From: Amphritea sp.
GTDB lineage: Bacteria > Pseudomonadota > Gammaproteobacteria > Pseudomonadales > Balneatricaceae
Reading direction: 5' to 3'
Assembly: GCF_016744155.1 (NCBI RefSeq)
Contig: NZ_JADGEW010000018.1
Location: 25,004 to 89,003 of the forward strand
DNA: 64,000 nucleotides
Shown here one piece after another: positions 1 through 8,747 of this stretch. Numbering within the stretch: the first letter of the stretch is position 1; each line of letters starts with the position of its first letter. The position numbers were made by a program, and so were the translations under genes. The notes beneath the pieces were generated by a model. The model was not told where the DNA came from. It ran no database searches and was given only the letters and a program-made list of their open reading frames with translations.

Positions 1-309
1 GGTAATCAGTAGTGGCCACCAACGGGTGAGGCCAATTTTCAGGGCCTCAGTGGTGCTGATGGGTTGTTCGTTGACCACCGATTCAAGATAGGCGATGGTT
101 GCACCGACATAGATTGGCAGAAAGATCAGGCTGGTCAGATAGAACATCATCAATGAGTTGTTCATCTGCGGATTTTCCGGATCAACCGACTGGATCGCAC
201 TCATGCTGATGAGGGTTATCAGGATGATGAAAGGCAGTTGAATCCGCATAATCGGAACTAGATTGGCGCGGAAAAAGAACCATGTTTGTTTCAAGTATAA
301 AGGGACCAT
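1..309 (-). CDS. Membrane protein, 3' end outside window (YciC/UPF0259-like)
   Basis: Only the first 103 codons are inside the window; the gene runs off the left edge. The protein starts MVPLYLKQTWFFFRANLVPI. It has a hydrophobic segment at about residues 24-40 and a second at about 56-75, so it is an inner-membrane protein. The spacing of the first helices and the TEALKIGLTRWWPLL segment resemble YciC/UPF0259 proteins, whose function is not established. The start at 309 is preceded on the minus strand by GGAGCC at a normal distance. The family assignment is tentative because most of the protein is missing. Confidence 0.6.
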   Translation of the reverse strand, partial: MVPLYLKQTWFFFRANLVPIMRIQLPFIILITLISMSAIQSVDPENPQMNNSLMMFYLTSLIFLPIYVGATIAYLESVVNEQPISTTEALKIGLTRWWPLLIT

Positions 310-331
310 AAAGGCTCCGTATCAAATAATG

Positions 332-1375
332 TTAATGCGGCTGGGCTAGCAGTACTAATTTAAAACTACCGTTGGCGGCGATAGTTTCAATGCTACCGAA
401 TAGGTTCAGGGCTTTGCGTTCCAGAGGAATGTGCAGGTTAACCACAAAGCAGGCGATTCCATTGGCTTGTAATCTACGCCGGGCTGCATTCAGGAATCTA
501 TCAGTCATATCTCCATCGACACTGAAACCTTGGTGAAACGGGGGGTTGCAGACAATCAGTGGGAACTGTTTATGGATCCCTTCTGCGCAGTCCGCCGCGA
601 TGACGTCTGCTTCTACTCCCTGTTGCTCTAGATTTTCCTTGCACAGTCGCAATGCCGCTGCGTTGTTATCAGTCGCAGTGATTTTAGCGCCGAGGGTCGA
701 ACAGTTCAGTGATAGATAACCGTAACCGCAACCAAGATCCAGTATTGATTCAGGGGGCGTGGGTAAGCGATCAAGGAAGCGTTTTAATTCTTCAATAAGG
801 TAAGCGCTGCCCTTATCAATTTTGTTCCAGCCATAGATGCCGGGCTTACTAATGTAGCTGAAGTTGCCATCGGTTTCGATCTCGCGCAGTTCGGTGTAGC
901 TCTGATCTTCGAGTAGATCGGTATCCGCTTGCCCTGGAGAACTGAGAATACCCATCCAGGTATTCTTATCGGCTTTTACCATCTCAATGTTTCCGGCAAA
1001 CAGTTTCTTCGCCTTATCCAGATAGGTTTTTATACCCTCGTTCTTCAGGCCTGATATACAGAGGTGGCCACCGGGTTTGAGAATACGGATAGCCTGATTG
1101 ATAACGTGATGAACCACCGGTTTCTCTTTCGATATCCGGTAGAGCATCTTATCGACACTGTGCTCGCTATAGCCACTAAAATCAAAATCAGAGAAGGTCG
1201 CTTGCCAGTCGGCGTCATTGAGCTGTTGGCACAGATCAAAACGGTTAGTGATCACGGTAACCTCGGGATTCGCCAGGCTTATCTGATTAAGCAGATTTTC
1301 ATCAGCAATCCAGAGAGCGGTTCCTGAGGCGTTTTCCAGCTCAGGTTTCAATAGTGTAAATGCAGCATCATTCAT
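332..1375 (-). CDS. rsmC: rRNA (guanine-N2)-methyltransferase, RsmC/RlmG family
   Basis: This 347-residue protein is a class I SAM-dependent methyltransferase that modifies a guanine of rRNA. The C-terminal half carries the SAM-binding loop LDLGCGYGYLS (about residues 214-224) and the N2-guanine catalytic motif NPPFHQG (about 278-284). The N-terminal half is a degenerate duplicated methyltransferase fold, as in RsmC and RlmG. Length (about 340) fits RsmC (16S G1207) slightly better than RlmG (23S G1835, about 375), but sequence reading alone cannot separate them. It overlaps the upstream rsuA gene by 4 bases (ATGA), so two rRNA-modifying enzymes are translationally coupled. Confidence 0.82.
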   Translation of the reverse strand: MNDAAFTLLKPELENASGTALWIADENLLNQISLANPEVTVITNRFDLCQQLNDADWQATFSDFDFSGYSEHSVDKMLYRISKEKPVVHHVINQAIRILKPGGHLCISGLKNEGIKTYLDKAKKLFAGNIEMVKADKNTWMGILSSPGQADTDLLEDQSYTELREIETDGNFSYISKPGIYGWNKIDKGSAYLIEELKRFLDRLPTPPESILDLGCGYGYLSLNCSTLGAKITATDNNAAALRLCKENLEQQGVEADVIAADCAEGIHKQFPLIVCNPPFHQGFSVDGDMTDRFLNAARRRLQANGIACFVVNLHIPLERKALNLFGSIETIAANGSFKLVLLAQPH

Positions 1376-2064
1376 TTGACTGAAGCGACCTCCTGCTCGG
1401 TTAGAAAACGAAACTCGCCAGGTGCCAGTGCTTCATCAAGGGCTATTTCACCCACCTGATCTCTGTGCAGTCCGATAACTTTATTACCCAGTGCAGCAAA
1501 CATCCGTTTAACCTGATGATAGCGGCCTTCTTGCAGGGTTACCCGGGCACTGGTTTCTGACAAAATTTCCAATACAGCAGGCAGTGTTGGCTTATCTTCG
1601 TTGTGCAGTTCGATGCCATTGGCAAACTGCTCAGGGTAATTCTCTGTGATAGGCTCTGCGGTGGTAACCAGATAGACTTTGTCACAACGATGTTTCGGTG
1701 AAGTAACCCGATGTGACCACTGACCATCATTGGTGATCAGTACCAGTCCTGTGGTGTCGATATCCAACCGGCCAGCTGGGTGCAGGTCCCGAATGGTTTC
1801 AAGTTCAAGTAGATCGATAACTGTCGGGTGCTCGCTGTCTTCCGTGGCGCAGACAGTGCCTTGTGGCTTATTCAGCATCAGATATTTAGGGCCGGGAGCT
1901 AGAATTTCACGCCCTTCTAGTAGCACCTGGTCATCGGCAAGTACTTTGTGGCCATGATCTTGAATGAACTGCCCGTTTACCTCGACATTTCTGCTTTTAA
2001 TCTGTCGTTTAACAATACTGCGTGGTAAGCCGGTGGCCTGACTCAGATATTTATCCAGTCGCAT
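1372..2064 (-). CDS. rsuA: 16S rRNA pseudouridine(516) synthase RsuA
   Basis: RsuA converts U516 of 16S rRNA to pseudouridine. The 230-residue protein has an N-terminal S4 RNA-binding domain (MRLDKYLSQATGLPRS, residues 1-55). The catalytic domain follows, with the signature GRLDIDTTGLVLITNDG; the first Asp of DIDTTG is the family nucleophile. The length matches E. coli RsuA (231). The start at 2064 fits the S4 domain, whose first residues are conserved. Its 3' end overlaps the methyltransferase gene by 4 bases. It is divergent from the QueD-like gene at 2194, with about 130 bases of shared promoter region between. Confidence 0.9.
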   Translation of the reverse strand: MRLDKYLSQATGLPRSIVKRQIKSRNVEVNGQFIQDHGHKVLADDQVLLEGREILAPGPKYLMLNKPQGTVCATEDSEHPTVIDLLELETIRDLHPAGRLDIDTTGLVLITNDGQWSHRVTSPKHRCDKVYLVTTAEPITENYPEQFANGIELHNEDKPTLPAVLEILSETSARVTLQEGRYHQVKRMFAALGNKVIGLHRDQVGEIALDEALAPGEFRFLTEQEVASVK

Positions 2065-2193
2065 TGAAATTCATCTGCCTGTTATGAAAAAGAGCTAGTA
2101 TACCGGTACCGGCTGGAATGCAATAGAGTCGGTAATCAGCTAATATAGCGCCGATTAGATATCCACTCCCTGTAATTAACTGTGTGACCGCCT

Positions 2194-3030
2194 GTGAAGC
2201 TTTTTGTAGATAACCTGACTAATGTTGATTTCTCTTACTTGCATCCCCATCGTGGCCTGCTGGGTGAGTCCTGGCTGGTTCAGCTGGTGCTGGATGGTAG
2301 CTTGAATGATCAAGGGATGATCTGTGATTTCGGAATTGTAAAAAAAGCCGTGAAGCAGTGGTTTGATGACTGTATTGATCATGCGCTGGTGGTACCAACA
2401 GGCATGGCTAATCTGCAGACGAGTCATAAGAGTGGTGAGACCACTGTTAACTGGCAATACCCGGAGGGTGGTGAGTTTTTCTGTCGTTCACCTGAGCAGG
2501 CGATTGTGCTGGTGGATCTGGAGCAGGTTACCGAAACTAGTTTGGCGGCATGGTGTAAAGACCGTTTGTTGGAGCTGTTTCCCGATGAAGTGAAAGGGTT
2601 AGAGATTAGCTTCGTGCCTGAGGCCATTAGTGGTGCTTTTTATCACTATAGCCACGGCTTGCATCAGCATGACGGTAACTGTCAGCGGATCGCTCATGGT
2701 CACCGTTCACGGGTTGAGATCTTTCTCGACGGAGCGCGTGATACCGGGGTAGAGCAGCAGTGGGCAGAAACCTTCCATGATATCTATATTGGCACTCGCA
2801 ACCACTTGCTAGCCGAGCCATCCGCAGAGCATCATTATCAGTATGATGCGCCACAGGGGCAATTTGAAATCAGACTGCCGGCAGAACATTGCTATCTAAT
2901 TGAAACTGAAACCACGGTAGAGCAGATAGCTTGTCATCTGGCGGCGCAGGTTAAAGCGGAATATCCCGATCGTGAAGTGACGGTGAGGGCTTTTGAAGGG
3001 GTGGGTAAAGGCGCCATTGCTACCGCCTGA
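2194..3030 (+). CDS. Tandem-domain 6-carboxy-tetrahydropterin synthase-like protein (QueD/PTPS family)
   Basis: This 278-residue protein contains two halves of the 6-pyruvoyl-tetrahydropterin synthase fold. Normal QueD is about 120 residues. The first half ends with CDFGIVKKAVKQWFDDCIDH, a typical QueD helix and DH motif. At the position where a zinc-binding HGH would be expected it reads HPHRGLLGESW, so metal binding there looks lost. The second half (from about residue 145) keeps the expected elements: HQHDGNCQRIAHGHRSRVEI gives a candidate nucleophilic Cys, the zinc-type HGH, and later a Glu in the C-terminal strand. QueD makes the queuosine precursor 6-carboxytetrahydropterin; other family members make folate-type pterins. 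The exact substrate is not certain. Confidence 0.78.
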   Translation: MKLFVDNLTNVDFSYLHPHRGLLGESWLVQLVLDGSLNDQGMICDFGIVKKAVKQWFDDCIDHALVVPTGMANLQTSHKSGETTVNWQYPEGGEFFCRSPEQAIVLVDLEQVTETSLAAWCKDRLLELFPDEVKGLEISFVPEAISGAFYHYSHGLHQHDGNCQRIAHGHRSRVEIFLDGARDTGVEQQWAETFHDIYIGTRNHLLAEPSAEHHYQYDAPQGQFEIRLPAEHCYLIETETTVEQIACHLAAQVKAEYPDREVTVRAFEGVGKGAIATA

Positions 3031-3051
3031 GTTCACTGCTTTTTAAAACAT

Positions 3052-3083
3052 AAAAAAACCGCGGTAAATACCGCGGTTTTTTT
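3052..3083. terminator. Bidirectional intrinsic terminator
   Basis: ACCGCGGT at 3058-3065 and again at 3070-3077 (self-complementary) form a GC-rich stem with a short loop. Seven A lie before and seven T after it, so it works in both directions. It separates the convergent queD-like gene (+) and thiolase gene (-). Confidence 0.92.
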
Positions 3084-3099
3084 GTTTCAGGTATGTAGC

Positions 3100-4281
3100 T
3101 TAGCTGCGTTCGATTGCCAGCGCAGTACCCATACCGCCACCGATACACAGCGTTGCCAGACCTTTCTTAGCGTCGCGGCGAGCCATCTCGTGCAGTAGGG
3201 AAACGAAGATACGGCAGCCTGAAGCACCGATTGGGTGGCCCATAGCGATAGCGCCACCGTTAACGTTAACGATGTTAGTATCCCAGCCTAGATCTTTGTT
3301 TACAGACATCGCCTGAGCAGCAAATGCTTCGTTGGCTTCAACCAGATCCAGGTCATCAACAGCCCAGCCAGCTTTTTCCAGTGCTTTCTGAGTGGCACAG
3401 ATCGGGCCAGTACCCATGATAGATGGTTCAACACCTGCAGATGCGTAAGCTTTGATAGTCGCTAGTACAGGCAGACCCAGTTCAGCCGCTTTTTCAGCAG
3501 AGCAGACGATCACAGCAGCCGCGCCATCATTGATGGTAGAAGAGTTACCTGCAGTAACAGTACCGTCTTTCTTGAATGCTGGGCGCAGTTTGCCCAGTGC
3601 TTCAGCGGTAGCGCCAAAACGAGGCTGCTCATCGGTATCGAATACGATATCGTCGCCGCGACGCTTAGGGATAACAACCGGGATAATCTCATCTTTGAAC
3701 TTGCCAGCAGTAACAGCCGCTTCAGCTTTGTTTTGAGAAGCTGCTGCGAAAGCATCCTGCTCTTCACGGGTGAAGCCGTATTTAGCAGCGATGTTCTCGG
3801 TGGTGATGCCCATGTGATAGTCGTTGAATGCATCCCATAGACCATCTTTGATCATGGTGTCGACCATCTTCCAGTCGCCCATGCGAGCGCCGTTACGAGA
3901 ATTTGGTAGAACGTGAGCGGACATGCTCATGTTTTCCTGACCACCAGCAATAATTATGTCAGCATCGCCGCAGCGGATTGCCTGAGTTGCCAGTTGGATC
4001 GCTTTCAGACCTGAACCGCAGACCTTGTTGATAGTCATAGCGGATACTTCAACTGGAAGACCAGCATTAATCGTTGCCTGGCGAGCTGGATTTTGACCAC
4101 AGCCTGCAGTTAGTACCTGGCCAAGAATGACTTCGTCAACCTGATCGCCCTGAATCCCGGATTTTTCCAGCAGACCTTTGATAACCGTAGCGCCAAGATC
4201 GCTGGCCGCAACAGATGCCAGTGAACCATTAAAATTACCTACAGCCGTACGTCCGGCAGCTACAATAACAACATCACGCAT
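3100..4281 (-). CDS. Acetyl-CoA C-acetyltransferase (thiolase)
   Basis: The 393-residue enzyme condenses two acetyl-CoA to acetoacetyl-CoA, or the reverse. The thiolase signatures are all present: the nucleophilic Cys in [14 protein letters not shown] (about residue 88), the His in [11 protein letters not shown] (about 348), and the second active-site Cys in [13 protein letters not shown] near the C-terminus. Size and motif spelling fit the biosynthetic PhaA/AtoB group rather than the degradative FadA group. No other phb, ato or fad gene is adjacent, so sequence context does not tell whether it serves polyhydroxybutyrate synthesis, ketone-body use or fatty-acid oxidation. Confidence 0.9.
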   Translation of the reverse strand: MRDVVIVAAGRTAVGNFNGSLASVAASDLGATVIKGLLEKSGIQGDQVDEVILGQVLTAGCGQNPARQATINAGLPVEVSAMTINKVCGSGLKAIQLATQAIRCGDADIIIAGGQENMSMSAHVLPNSRNGARMGDWKMVDTMIKDGLWDAFNDYHMGITTENIAAKYGFTREEQDAFAAASQNKAEAAVTAGKFKDEIIPVVIPKRRGDDIVFDTDEQPRFGATAEALGKLRPAFKKDGTVTAGNSSTINDGAAAVIVCSAEKAAELGLPVLATIKAYASAGVEPSIMGTGPICATQKALEKAGWAVDDLDLVEANEAFAAQAMSVNKDLGWDTNIVNVNGGAIAMGHPIGASGCRIFVSLLHEMARRDAKKGLATLCIGGGMGTALAIERS

Positions 4282-4580
4282 GATATTTCCTCTTGCTTGT
4301 GAGAATTCCGCAGTAGTGTAGTCACGACCTGTGACGGATTGATGGCAGGCCTGTCAGTAGCCTACATAGCACACTCTGCAGCTGTTTTTTTAATAATATA
4401 TTTTTTTGTGCAATGCAGTACAGCATAGTCAAAAGGCAACTGCAATGGGATATAGCACTGTCAGGTTACATTGTGTGAGAAAATTGCACCTGAGATGGGA
4501 ATTTAGCAGCTGAGTTGCAGAAAACCAAGCCGACCAAGGGCGAATGCGCGGGTCTGTTCAGGGGCGGTGTTTGAAAGGCT
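4282..4580. other. Intergenic region upstream of the thiolase gene
   Basis: About 300 bases without a credible gene. The part next to the thiolase start is its 5' region (minus strand) and contains a very AT-rich tract around 4386-4410. No convincing -35/-10 pair or operator could be fixed by eye. The rest, toward panC, is unremarkable. Confidence 0.5.
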
Positions 4581-4603
4581 GCGATACCCCATAGGGGTAT
4601 CGC
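4581..4603 (-). terminator. Hairpin terminator after panC
   Basis: GCGATACCCC (4581-4590) and GGGGTATCGC (4594-4603) form a perfect 10-bp stem with a 3-base loop, 8 bases after the panC stop. On the minus strand the following sequence is only mildly T-rich, so termination may be partial or Rho-assisted. Confidence 0.7.
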
Positions 4604-4611
4604 GACTTGAA

Positions 4612-5460
4612 TCAGAGATCGACAACCATGTTATCGATCAGGCGGGCTTTACCAAGATAGGCTGCGGCCACCAAGACCAATTCAGAGTGTTGCGGTTGGG
4701 CTGGTTGAAGATCGAAGCGATTGCAGATGTTGTAGTAGTCGCGTTTGAATCCCGCTTCTTCTAAAGCGATCAGGGCTTCTTCCTGCAGGTTTAGATAATC
4801 CCGTCGACCCGCGCTGATTGCAGCGATAGTCATGCGTATCACCTGATTCAGGGCAGGGGCGGTTGCCAGCTCTTCCGGGGTTAGATAACCGTTGCGAGAG
4901 CTGAGTGCCAAGCCGTTTTGAGCCCGGGCGATAGGCGAGCCCTGAATTTCAACGGGTAGAAACAGGTCTTCTGCCATGCGCCGTATAACCATTAGCTGCT
5001 GAAAGTCTTTCTCGCCGAAAATTGCGACATCCGGCTGGACCATGCCAAATAGCTTACACACTACAGTGGCGACACCACGGAAGTGTCCCGGACGAGAGGC
5101 GCCACAGTGGATCTCAGAGATGCCCGGTACTTCAATCAGTGTCTGTATAACCTGACCGTTGGGGTAGACCTCTTTGCTGTTAGGCGCAAACAGGTAATCG
5201 CAGCCAGCGGCTGCCAGTTTTTCCTGGTCGGCACTTAGTGTGCGGGGGTAGGCATCCAGATCCTCGTTTTCACCAAACTGCAGAGGGTTAACAAAGATGC
5301 TGGCAACGGTGATGTCAGCATTGTTGTTAGACTGGTGGATCAGTTGAATGTGGCCGGTATGAAGGTTACCCATCGTTGGTACGAAACCAATTCTTTTGCC
5401 CGCACGCCGCTCTGCGCCGAGTACTTCACGTAGCTCGGCGATAGAAAAGATAGTTTGCAT
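4612..5460 (-). CDS. panC: Pantoate--beta-alanine ligase PanC
   Basis: PanC joins pantoate to beta-alanine with ATP, the last step of pantothenate (vitamin B5) synthesis, in the cytosol. The 282 residues carry the nucleotidyl-transferase motifs PTMGNLHTGH (residues 28-37, the HxGH site), GEKDFQQL (about 150) and the KMSKS-like LALSSRNGYL (about 190). Length is normal for the family. The gene follows panB with 2 bases between the panB stop and the panC start, so the two are one transcription unit, at the end of the pcnB-folK-panB-panC run. Confidence 0.96.
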   Translation of the reverse strand: MQTIFSIAELREVLGAERRAGKRIGFVPTMGNLHTGHIQLIHQSNNNADITVASIFVNPLQFGENEDLDAYPRTLSADQEKLAAAGCDYLFAPNSKEVYPNGQVIQTLIEVPGISEIHCGASRPGHFRGVATVVCKLFGMVQPDVAIFGEKDFQQLMVIRRMAEDLFLPVEIQGSPIARAQNGLALSSRNGYLTPEELATAPALNQVIRMTIAAISAGRRDYLNLQEEALIALEEAGFKRDYYNICNRFDLQPAQPQHSELVLVAAAYLGKARLIDNMVVDL

Positions 5461-5462
5461 GG

Positions 5463-6257
5463 TTATTCGAATCCGTGTTCCGTTCCGGGGAAGGTGCCAG
5501 CTTTTACTTCATCAGCATAAGCTTTAAAGGCACCGGGGATATCATCGCTGTCAGCCATAAAGTTTTTAACAAACTTTGGACTGCGGCCCGGAGTAATTCC
5601 CAGCATATCGTGCATCACGAGTACCTGAGCATCCGTTTCAGCGCCAGCGCCAATTCCGATAACCGGAATATCGACCGCTTTGGTGATCTCTCCTGCCAGT
5701 ATCGAGGGTACACATTCCAGAAGCAGCATTGCTGCACCAGCCTGTTCCAGTCGAACGGAATCTTCGATCATCTTTTTGGCGACGTTGTTATCACGCCCCT
5801 GTACTTTGTAACCACCTAGTACGTTTACAGCCTGCGGCGTAAGACCCAGATGGGCGCAAACCGGGACGCCCCGTTCTGCCAGCAGAGTGATGGTTTCGTC
5901 CAGCCAAGCGGCGCCTTCCAATTTGACGATATGTGCGCCTGCAGACATAAGTGTTGCAGCGCTGTCCATCGCCTGTTCTGGCGTACCGTAGCTCATGAAT
6001 GGCAAGTCAGCCATGATCATTGAGCCCTGATTTCCCGCTTTCACTCCTGCAGTGTGGTAGGCCATCTCTTCGACGGTTACTGGCAGAGTGCTGTCATTGC
6101 CCTGTAGGACCATGCCCAGGGAATCGCCTACTAGCATCACCTCAACACCAGCGGTGCTGATAAGGTGGGAAAAACAGGCGTCGTAGGCAGTCAGTACTGC
6201 AAACTTTTTTCCGGCCTGTTTAAGGGCCGTTAGGGTATGAAGGGTAATGTTGCCCAT
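5463..6257 (-). CDS. panB: 3-methyl-2-oxobutanoate hydroxymethyltransferase PanB
   Basis: PanB transfers a hydroxymethyl group from 5,10-methylene-tetrahydrofolate to ketoisovalerate, giving ketopantoate. The 264-residue TIM-barrel shows the metal/substrate motifs LVGDSLGM (about 42-49) and the later [20 protein letters not shown]. Its folate co-substrate links it to folK, the gene upstream. The gap to folK is 130 bases and AT-rich, so panBC may also have its own promoter. Confidence 0.96.
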   Translation of the reverse strand: MGNITLHTLTALKQAGKKFAVLTAYDACFSHLISTAGVEVMLVGDSLGMVLQGNDSTLPVTVEEMAYHTAGVKAGNQGSMIMADLPFMSYGTPEQAMDSAATLMSAGAHIVKLEGAAWLDETITLLAERGVPVCAHLGLTPQAVNVLGGYKVQGRDNNVAKKMIEDSVRLEQAGAAMLLLECVPSILAGEITKAVDIPVIGIGAGAETDAQVLVMHDMLGITPGRSPKFVKNFMADSDDIPGAFKAYADEVKAGTFPGTEHGFE

Positions 6258-6387
6258 AAGAGAACCTGTCTATTTATTACTCACACGGGTGGGGATTATA
6301 CCTATGCCTTTTAGGTTTAACTATTATCTATTGTATATACTGGGTAAAAAGCATTTAAGTGTTTGTTAAATAGAATGAATTTAAGAA

Positions 6388-6876
6388 TTAAATTTGCTCA
6401 AGAGTGCCAGTATTACAGCTTTTAAGGTATTCAGGGAGTGTCTTTCCGGCAGGAATACTCAAATTAGGAGCGATTTCAGCCAGAGGGAAGAGTACGAAAT
6501 TGCGTTCTTGTAGATAGGGGTGGGGAACGGTCAGTCGATCATTATTGATCAGTTGGTCACCAAAGAGTAGCAGGTCCAGGTCTAGAGTTCGGGGTCCCCA
6601 ATGCTGGATTCTGATCCGTTGATGTTGCTGCTCGATCGCCTGCATGGCGTCAAGTAGTTCCAGGGGTTGTAGGGAGGTTTCCAGACTGGCAACTGCATTG
6701 ATGTAATCAGGCTGGCCAGGAGGGCCAACCGGATCGCTGCGATAGAGGCTGGAGTGGATCAGGTTACGACACTGGTCTAAGCGCTCCAGCTCCAGTAATG
6801 CTGTCGCGACCTGAGTCACCGGGTTTTCCAGATTGCTGCCCAGGCCGATAAAGCATTTGATCCAATGATCAGCCAT
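6388..6876 (-). CDS. folK: 2-amino-4-hydroxy-6-hydroxymethyldihydropteridine pyrophosphokinase FolK
   Basis: FolK transfers pyrophosphate from ATP to hydroxymethyl-dihydropterin in folate synthesis. Family motifs are clear: FIGLGSNLENP near the N-terminus, GPPGQPDYINAV in the middle, and the ATP/Mg motif GPRTLDLDLLLFG. I chose the Met at 6876 (MADHWIKCFIGLGSN). It puts the conserved FIGLGSN at residues 9-15, as in the family, and leaves only an 8-base overlap with pcnB. A longer reading from 6951 would add 25 residues of low-complexity sequence inside pcnB. No strong ribosome-binding site is visible, consistent with coupling to pcnB. Confidence 0.92.
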   Translation of the reverse strand: MADHWIKCFIGLGSNLENPVTQVATALLELERLDQCRNLIHSSLYRSDPVGPPGQPDYINAVASLETSLQPLELLDAMQAIEQQHQRIRIQHWGPRTLDLDLLLFGDQLINNDRLTVPHPYLQERNFVLFPLAEIAPNLSIPAGKTLPEYLKSCNTGTLEQI

Positions 6877-8281
6877 TGTTTGATTCTTGCTTTTTAGGTG
6901 GGCCACGGCGTCTGCGGCGGCGCTTAGTTGGCTCGTCTCTGTTGGCTTCACGGGACATGTGGCTACGAATCTGAGGATTCTGTACCTGATAGTCGGTCCA
7001 CCACTTGCCTAGCCCGTCCAGCTCTTCACCGCTGCTCTCCCGGAGAATCAGAAGATCGTATGCGGCGCGGAAACGGGGGTGTTCTATCAGTCGATCGGCG
7101 CGCTTGCCTTGTCGGCGAGGTAGGCGGAACTGTAATTCCCAGATCTCTCTGATCGGAGTAGAGAAGCGACGAGGAATGGCGGTTTGACGAATCTGGTTGC
7201 CAATTACATGGTTGGCAGCCTCATGCATCGCCGGAACGGTATGCATACCATCTTCTTCCATCAACTGCTTCATGCGGCGCTGCATCGGATACCAGAGCAA
7301 AGCTGCAAATAGGAATGCCGGAGTAACGCTTTTATCTTGCTGTATCCGGCGGTCAGTATTTTGTAGAGCATTCAATACTAGTTTTTCTACCGGATAGCCC
7401 TCAGGGTTTTTGAGGCTGTCTGCGGTCTGCGCGAGCAGTGGTGCCAAAAGATCATGTTTGCGTAGCTGGTGAAAGGATTCAACGCCATGGCCTGACTGGA
7501 AGATTTTTAGCGCTTCATCAAAGAGCCGGGCAGGGGCGATATCTTTTAATAGATAGCCCAGCTCTTTTAAGGGGGCTTCCGATGCCGGTTCAATAGTAAA
7601 GCCTAACTTTGCTGCAAACCGTGCTGCCCGGAGCATGCGTACAGGATCTTCACGGTAACGGGCGTCCGGGTCGCCTATCATCCGCAGAATGCCATGTTTC
7701 AGATCACTGAAGCCGTTCGTGAAGTCGTAGATGCAATGATCATTAGGGCAATAATAGAGAGCGTTAACAGTGAAGTCGCGACGTAGTGCGTCTTCTTCTA
7801 TGGTGCCGTATACGTTGTCCCGGACGATCATGCCGCTGTCATTCTGGCGACCGTGTTCACCGTCGTTGTTCTTCGGTTGACTATCGTGGCTGGCGCGGAA
7901 GGTTGCTACTTCGATCAGATCACGGCCAAAGCGAACATGCAGCAGCTTGAAGCGACGACCAATCAGGCGTGAGCGACGGAACAGAGCATGGGCTTGTTCG
8001 GGGGTTGCGCTAGTGGCAACATCAAAATCTTTTGGATGCTTATTCATCAGCAGATCACGGATACAGCCGCCGACTAGATAGCCTTCGAAGCCTTCATCCT
8101 GTAGATGATATGCCGTTTTCATCGCTGCGTCGTTTAGGCGTCGACGGGGGATTTGGTGTGTCTCTTCGGGAATGAGCTGGCGTCCTTGTGCCTGCTGATT
8201 TTCAGCACTCTCAGAACTTTTGCTACTACTACCAAATAGCCGGCGGATAAACGAACCTATAGGTGACGAGTTATTGTCCAT
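6869..8281 (-). CDS. pcnB: Poly(A) polymerase I PcnB
   Basis: PcnB adds 3' poly(A) tails to RNA and so promotes decay by exonucleases. The 470-residue protein has the class II nucleotidyltransferase head VGGCIRDLLMN (about 70-80), followed by the catalytic DFD at residues 85-87 (HPKDFDVATSATPEQ). Then come RRDFTVNALYY and RMLRAARFAAKLGF. The C-terminus is very basic (TKRRRRRRGPPKK), as in gammaproteobacterial PcnB, which distinguishes it from CCA-adding enzymes. The first 45 residues are a low-complexity Ser/Gln leader. It follows the cbrB gap and starts the folK-panB-panC run. Confidence 0.95.
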   Translation of the reverse strand: MDNNSSPIGSFIRRLFGSSSKSSESAENQQAQGRQLIPEETHQIPRRRLNDAAMKTAYHLQDEGFEGYLVGGCIRDLLMNKHPKDFDVATSATPEQAHALFRRSRLIGRRFKLLHVRFGRDLIEVATFRASHDSQPKNNDGEHGRQNDSGMIVRDNVYGTIEEDALRRDFTVNALYYCPNDHCIYDFTNGFSDLKHGILRMIGDPDARYREDPVRMLRAARFAAKLGFTIEPASEAPLKELGYLLKDIAPARLFDEALKIFQSGHGVESFHQLRKHDLLAPLLAQTADSLKNPEGYPVEKLVLNALQNTDRRIQQDKSVTPAFLFAALLWYPMQRRMKQLMEEDGMHTVPAMHEAANHVIGNQIRQTAIPRRFSTPIREIWELQFRLPRRQGKRADRLIEHPRFRAAYDLLILRESSGEELDGLGKWWTDYQVQNPQIRSHMSREANRDEPTKRRRRRRGPPKKQESNNG

Positions 8282-8429
8282 ATCTCAGTAAGAATCTTGC
8301 GCAGATTAAGAGCGCGAATAATAGCATGAAATTTTACGGAATAACGAAGTAAACGCCGTAAAAGCAGTGATCAATGAGGTAAATGAGGGAATTAGATAAC
8401 AGGTAAAAGGGAATGGATAAGCTGATCGC

Positions 8430-8629
8430 CTTAGACAACAACGCTAGCCTTAGCTTGTTGTTTTTATTTCTAAGAGCACTATCTCGGGACCGTCGTATTT
8501 AGGTGTCAATTACGGCGACCAGCTTAAAGCCTCATTATTATTTTTATTCGAGGCAGGTTGCTTATAAGCGAGTAATCTGGGTTTTATTTTTATTATGATT
8601 ACATGCTTTAAGCATTGTTTTTCTTCTTA
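8430..8629 (-). ncRNA. Candidate CrcZ-like Hfq-sequestering small RNA
   Basis: The 543 bases between cbrB and pcnB hold no credible ORF. Reading the minus strand from about 8629, A-rich AAnAAnAA-type motifs (the Hfq distal-site motif) occur at 8628-8615, 8594-8582, 8548-8535 and 8468-8455. They alternate with hairpins: ATGCT/AGCAT near 8613-8601; GCCTC 8554-8550 with GAGGC 8533-8529, which displays one A-rich motif in its loop; and a CAACAA/TTGTTG hairpin at 8460-8436. In Pseudomonas the RNA CrcZ lies in this same cbrB-pcnB gap, carries such motifs and titrates Hfq, relieving catabolite repression. The 5' end is inferred from the sigma-54 promoter. The 3' end is uncertain: the last hairpin has only a weak T tail (TTGTTGTCT). 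Confidence 0.72.
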
Positions 8630-8639
8630 CTTACAATAA

Positions 8640-8655
8640 AGCATAGCTTGTGCCA
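8640..8655 (-). promoter_or_regulatory. Sigma-54 (-24/-12) promoter
   Basis: On the minus strand the sequence is TGGCACAAGCTATGCT. Against the RpoN consensus TGGCACG-N4-TTGC(A/T) it keeps the invariant GG and GC with exact spacing and differs only at the G after CAC and the first T of TTGC. The predicted start is about 12 bases downstream, near 8629. It points into the cbrB-pcnB gap, not into a protein gene. Confidence 0.78.
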
Positions 8656-8705
8656 ACTTTTGTAACTGTTTGATTTAAATTGATTATTTTTGTATTTATC
8701 TGATT

Positions 8706-8747
8706 TGTTACCTGGGCTTACAATTGAGGGTAACAAAAAGTGTTACC
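8706..8747. promoter_or_regulatory. CbrB-type upstream activating palindromes
   Basis: Three copies of one 7-mer in alternating orientation: TGTTACC 8706-8712, GGTAACA 8729-8735 and TGTTACC 8741-8747. A further GTAACA lies at 8784-8789. They form two dyads centred near 8720 and 8738, about 90 and 110 bases upstream of the inferred sigma-54 start. Published CbrB sites in Pseudomonas are TGTTAC-spacer-GTAACA dyads, so these fit an autologous CbrB enhancer. The spacer (18) is read directly; whether it is optimal is not known. Confidence 0.72.
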
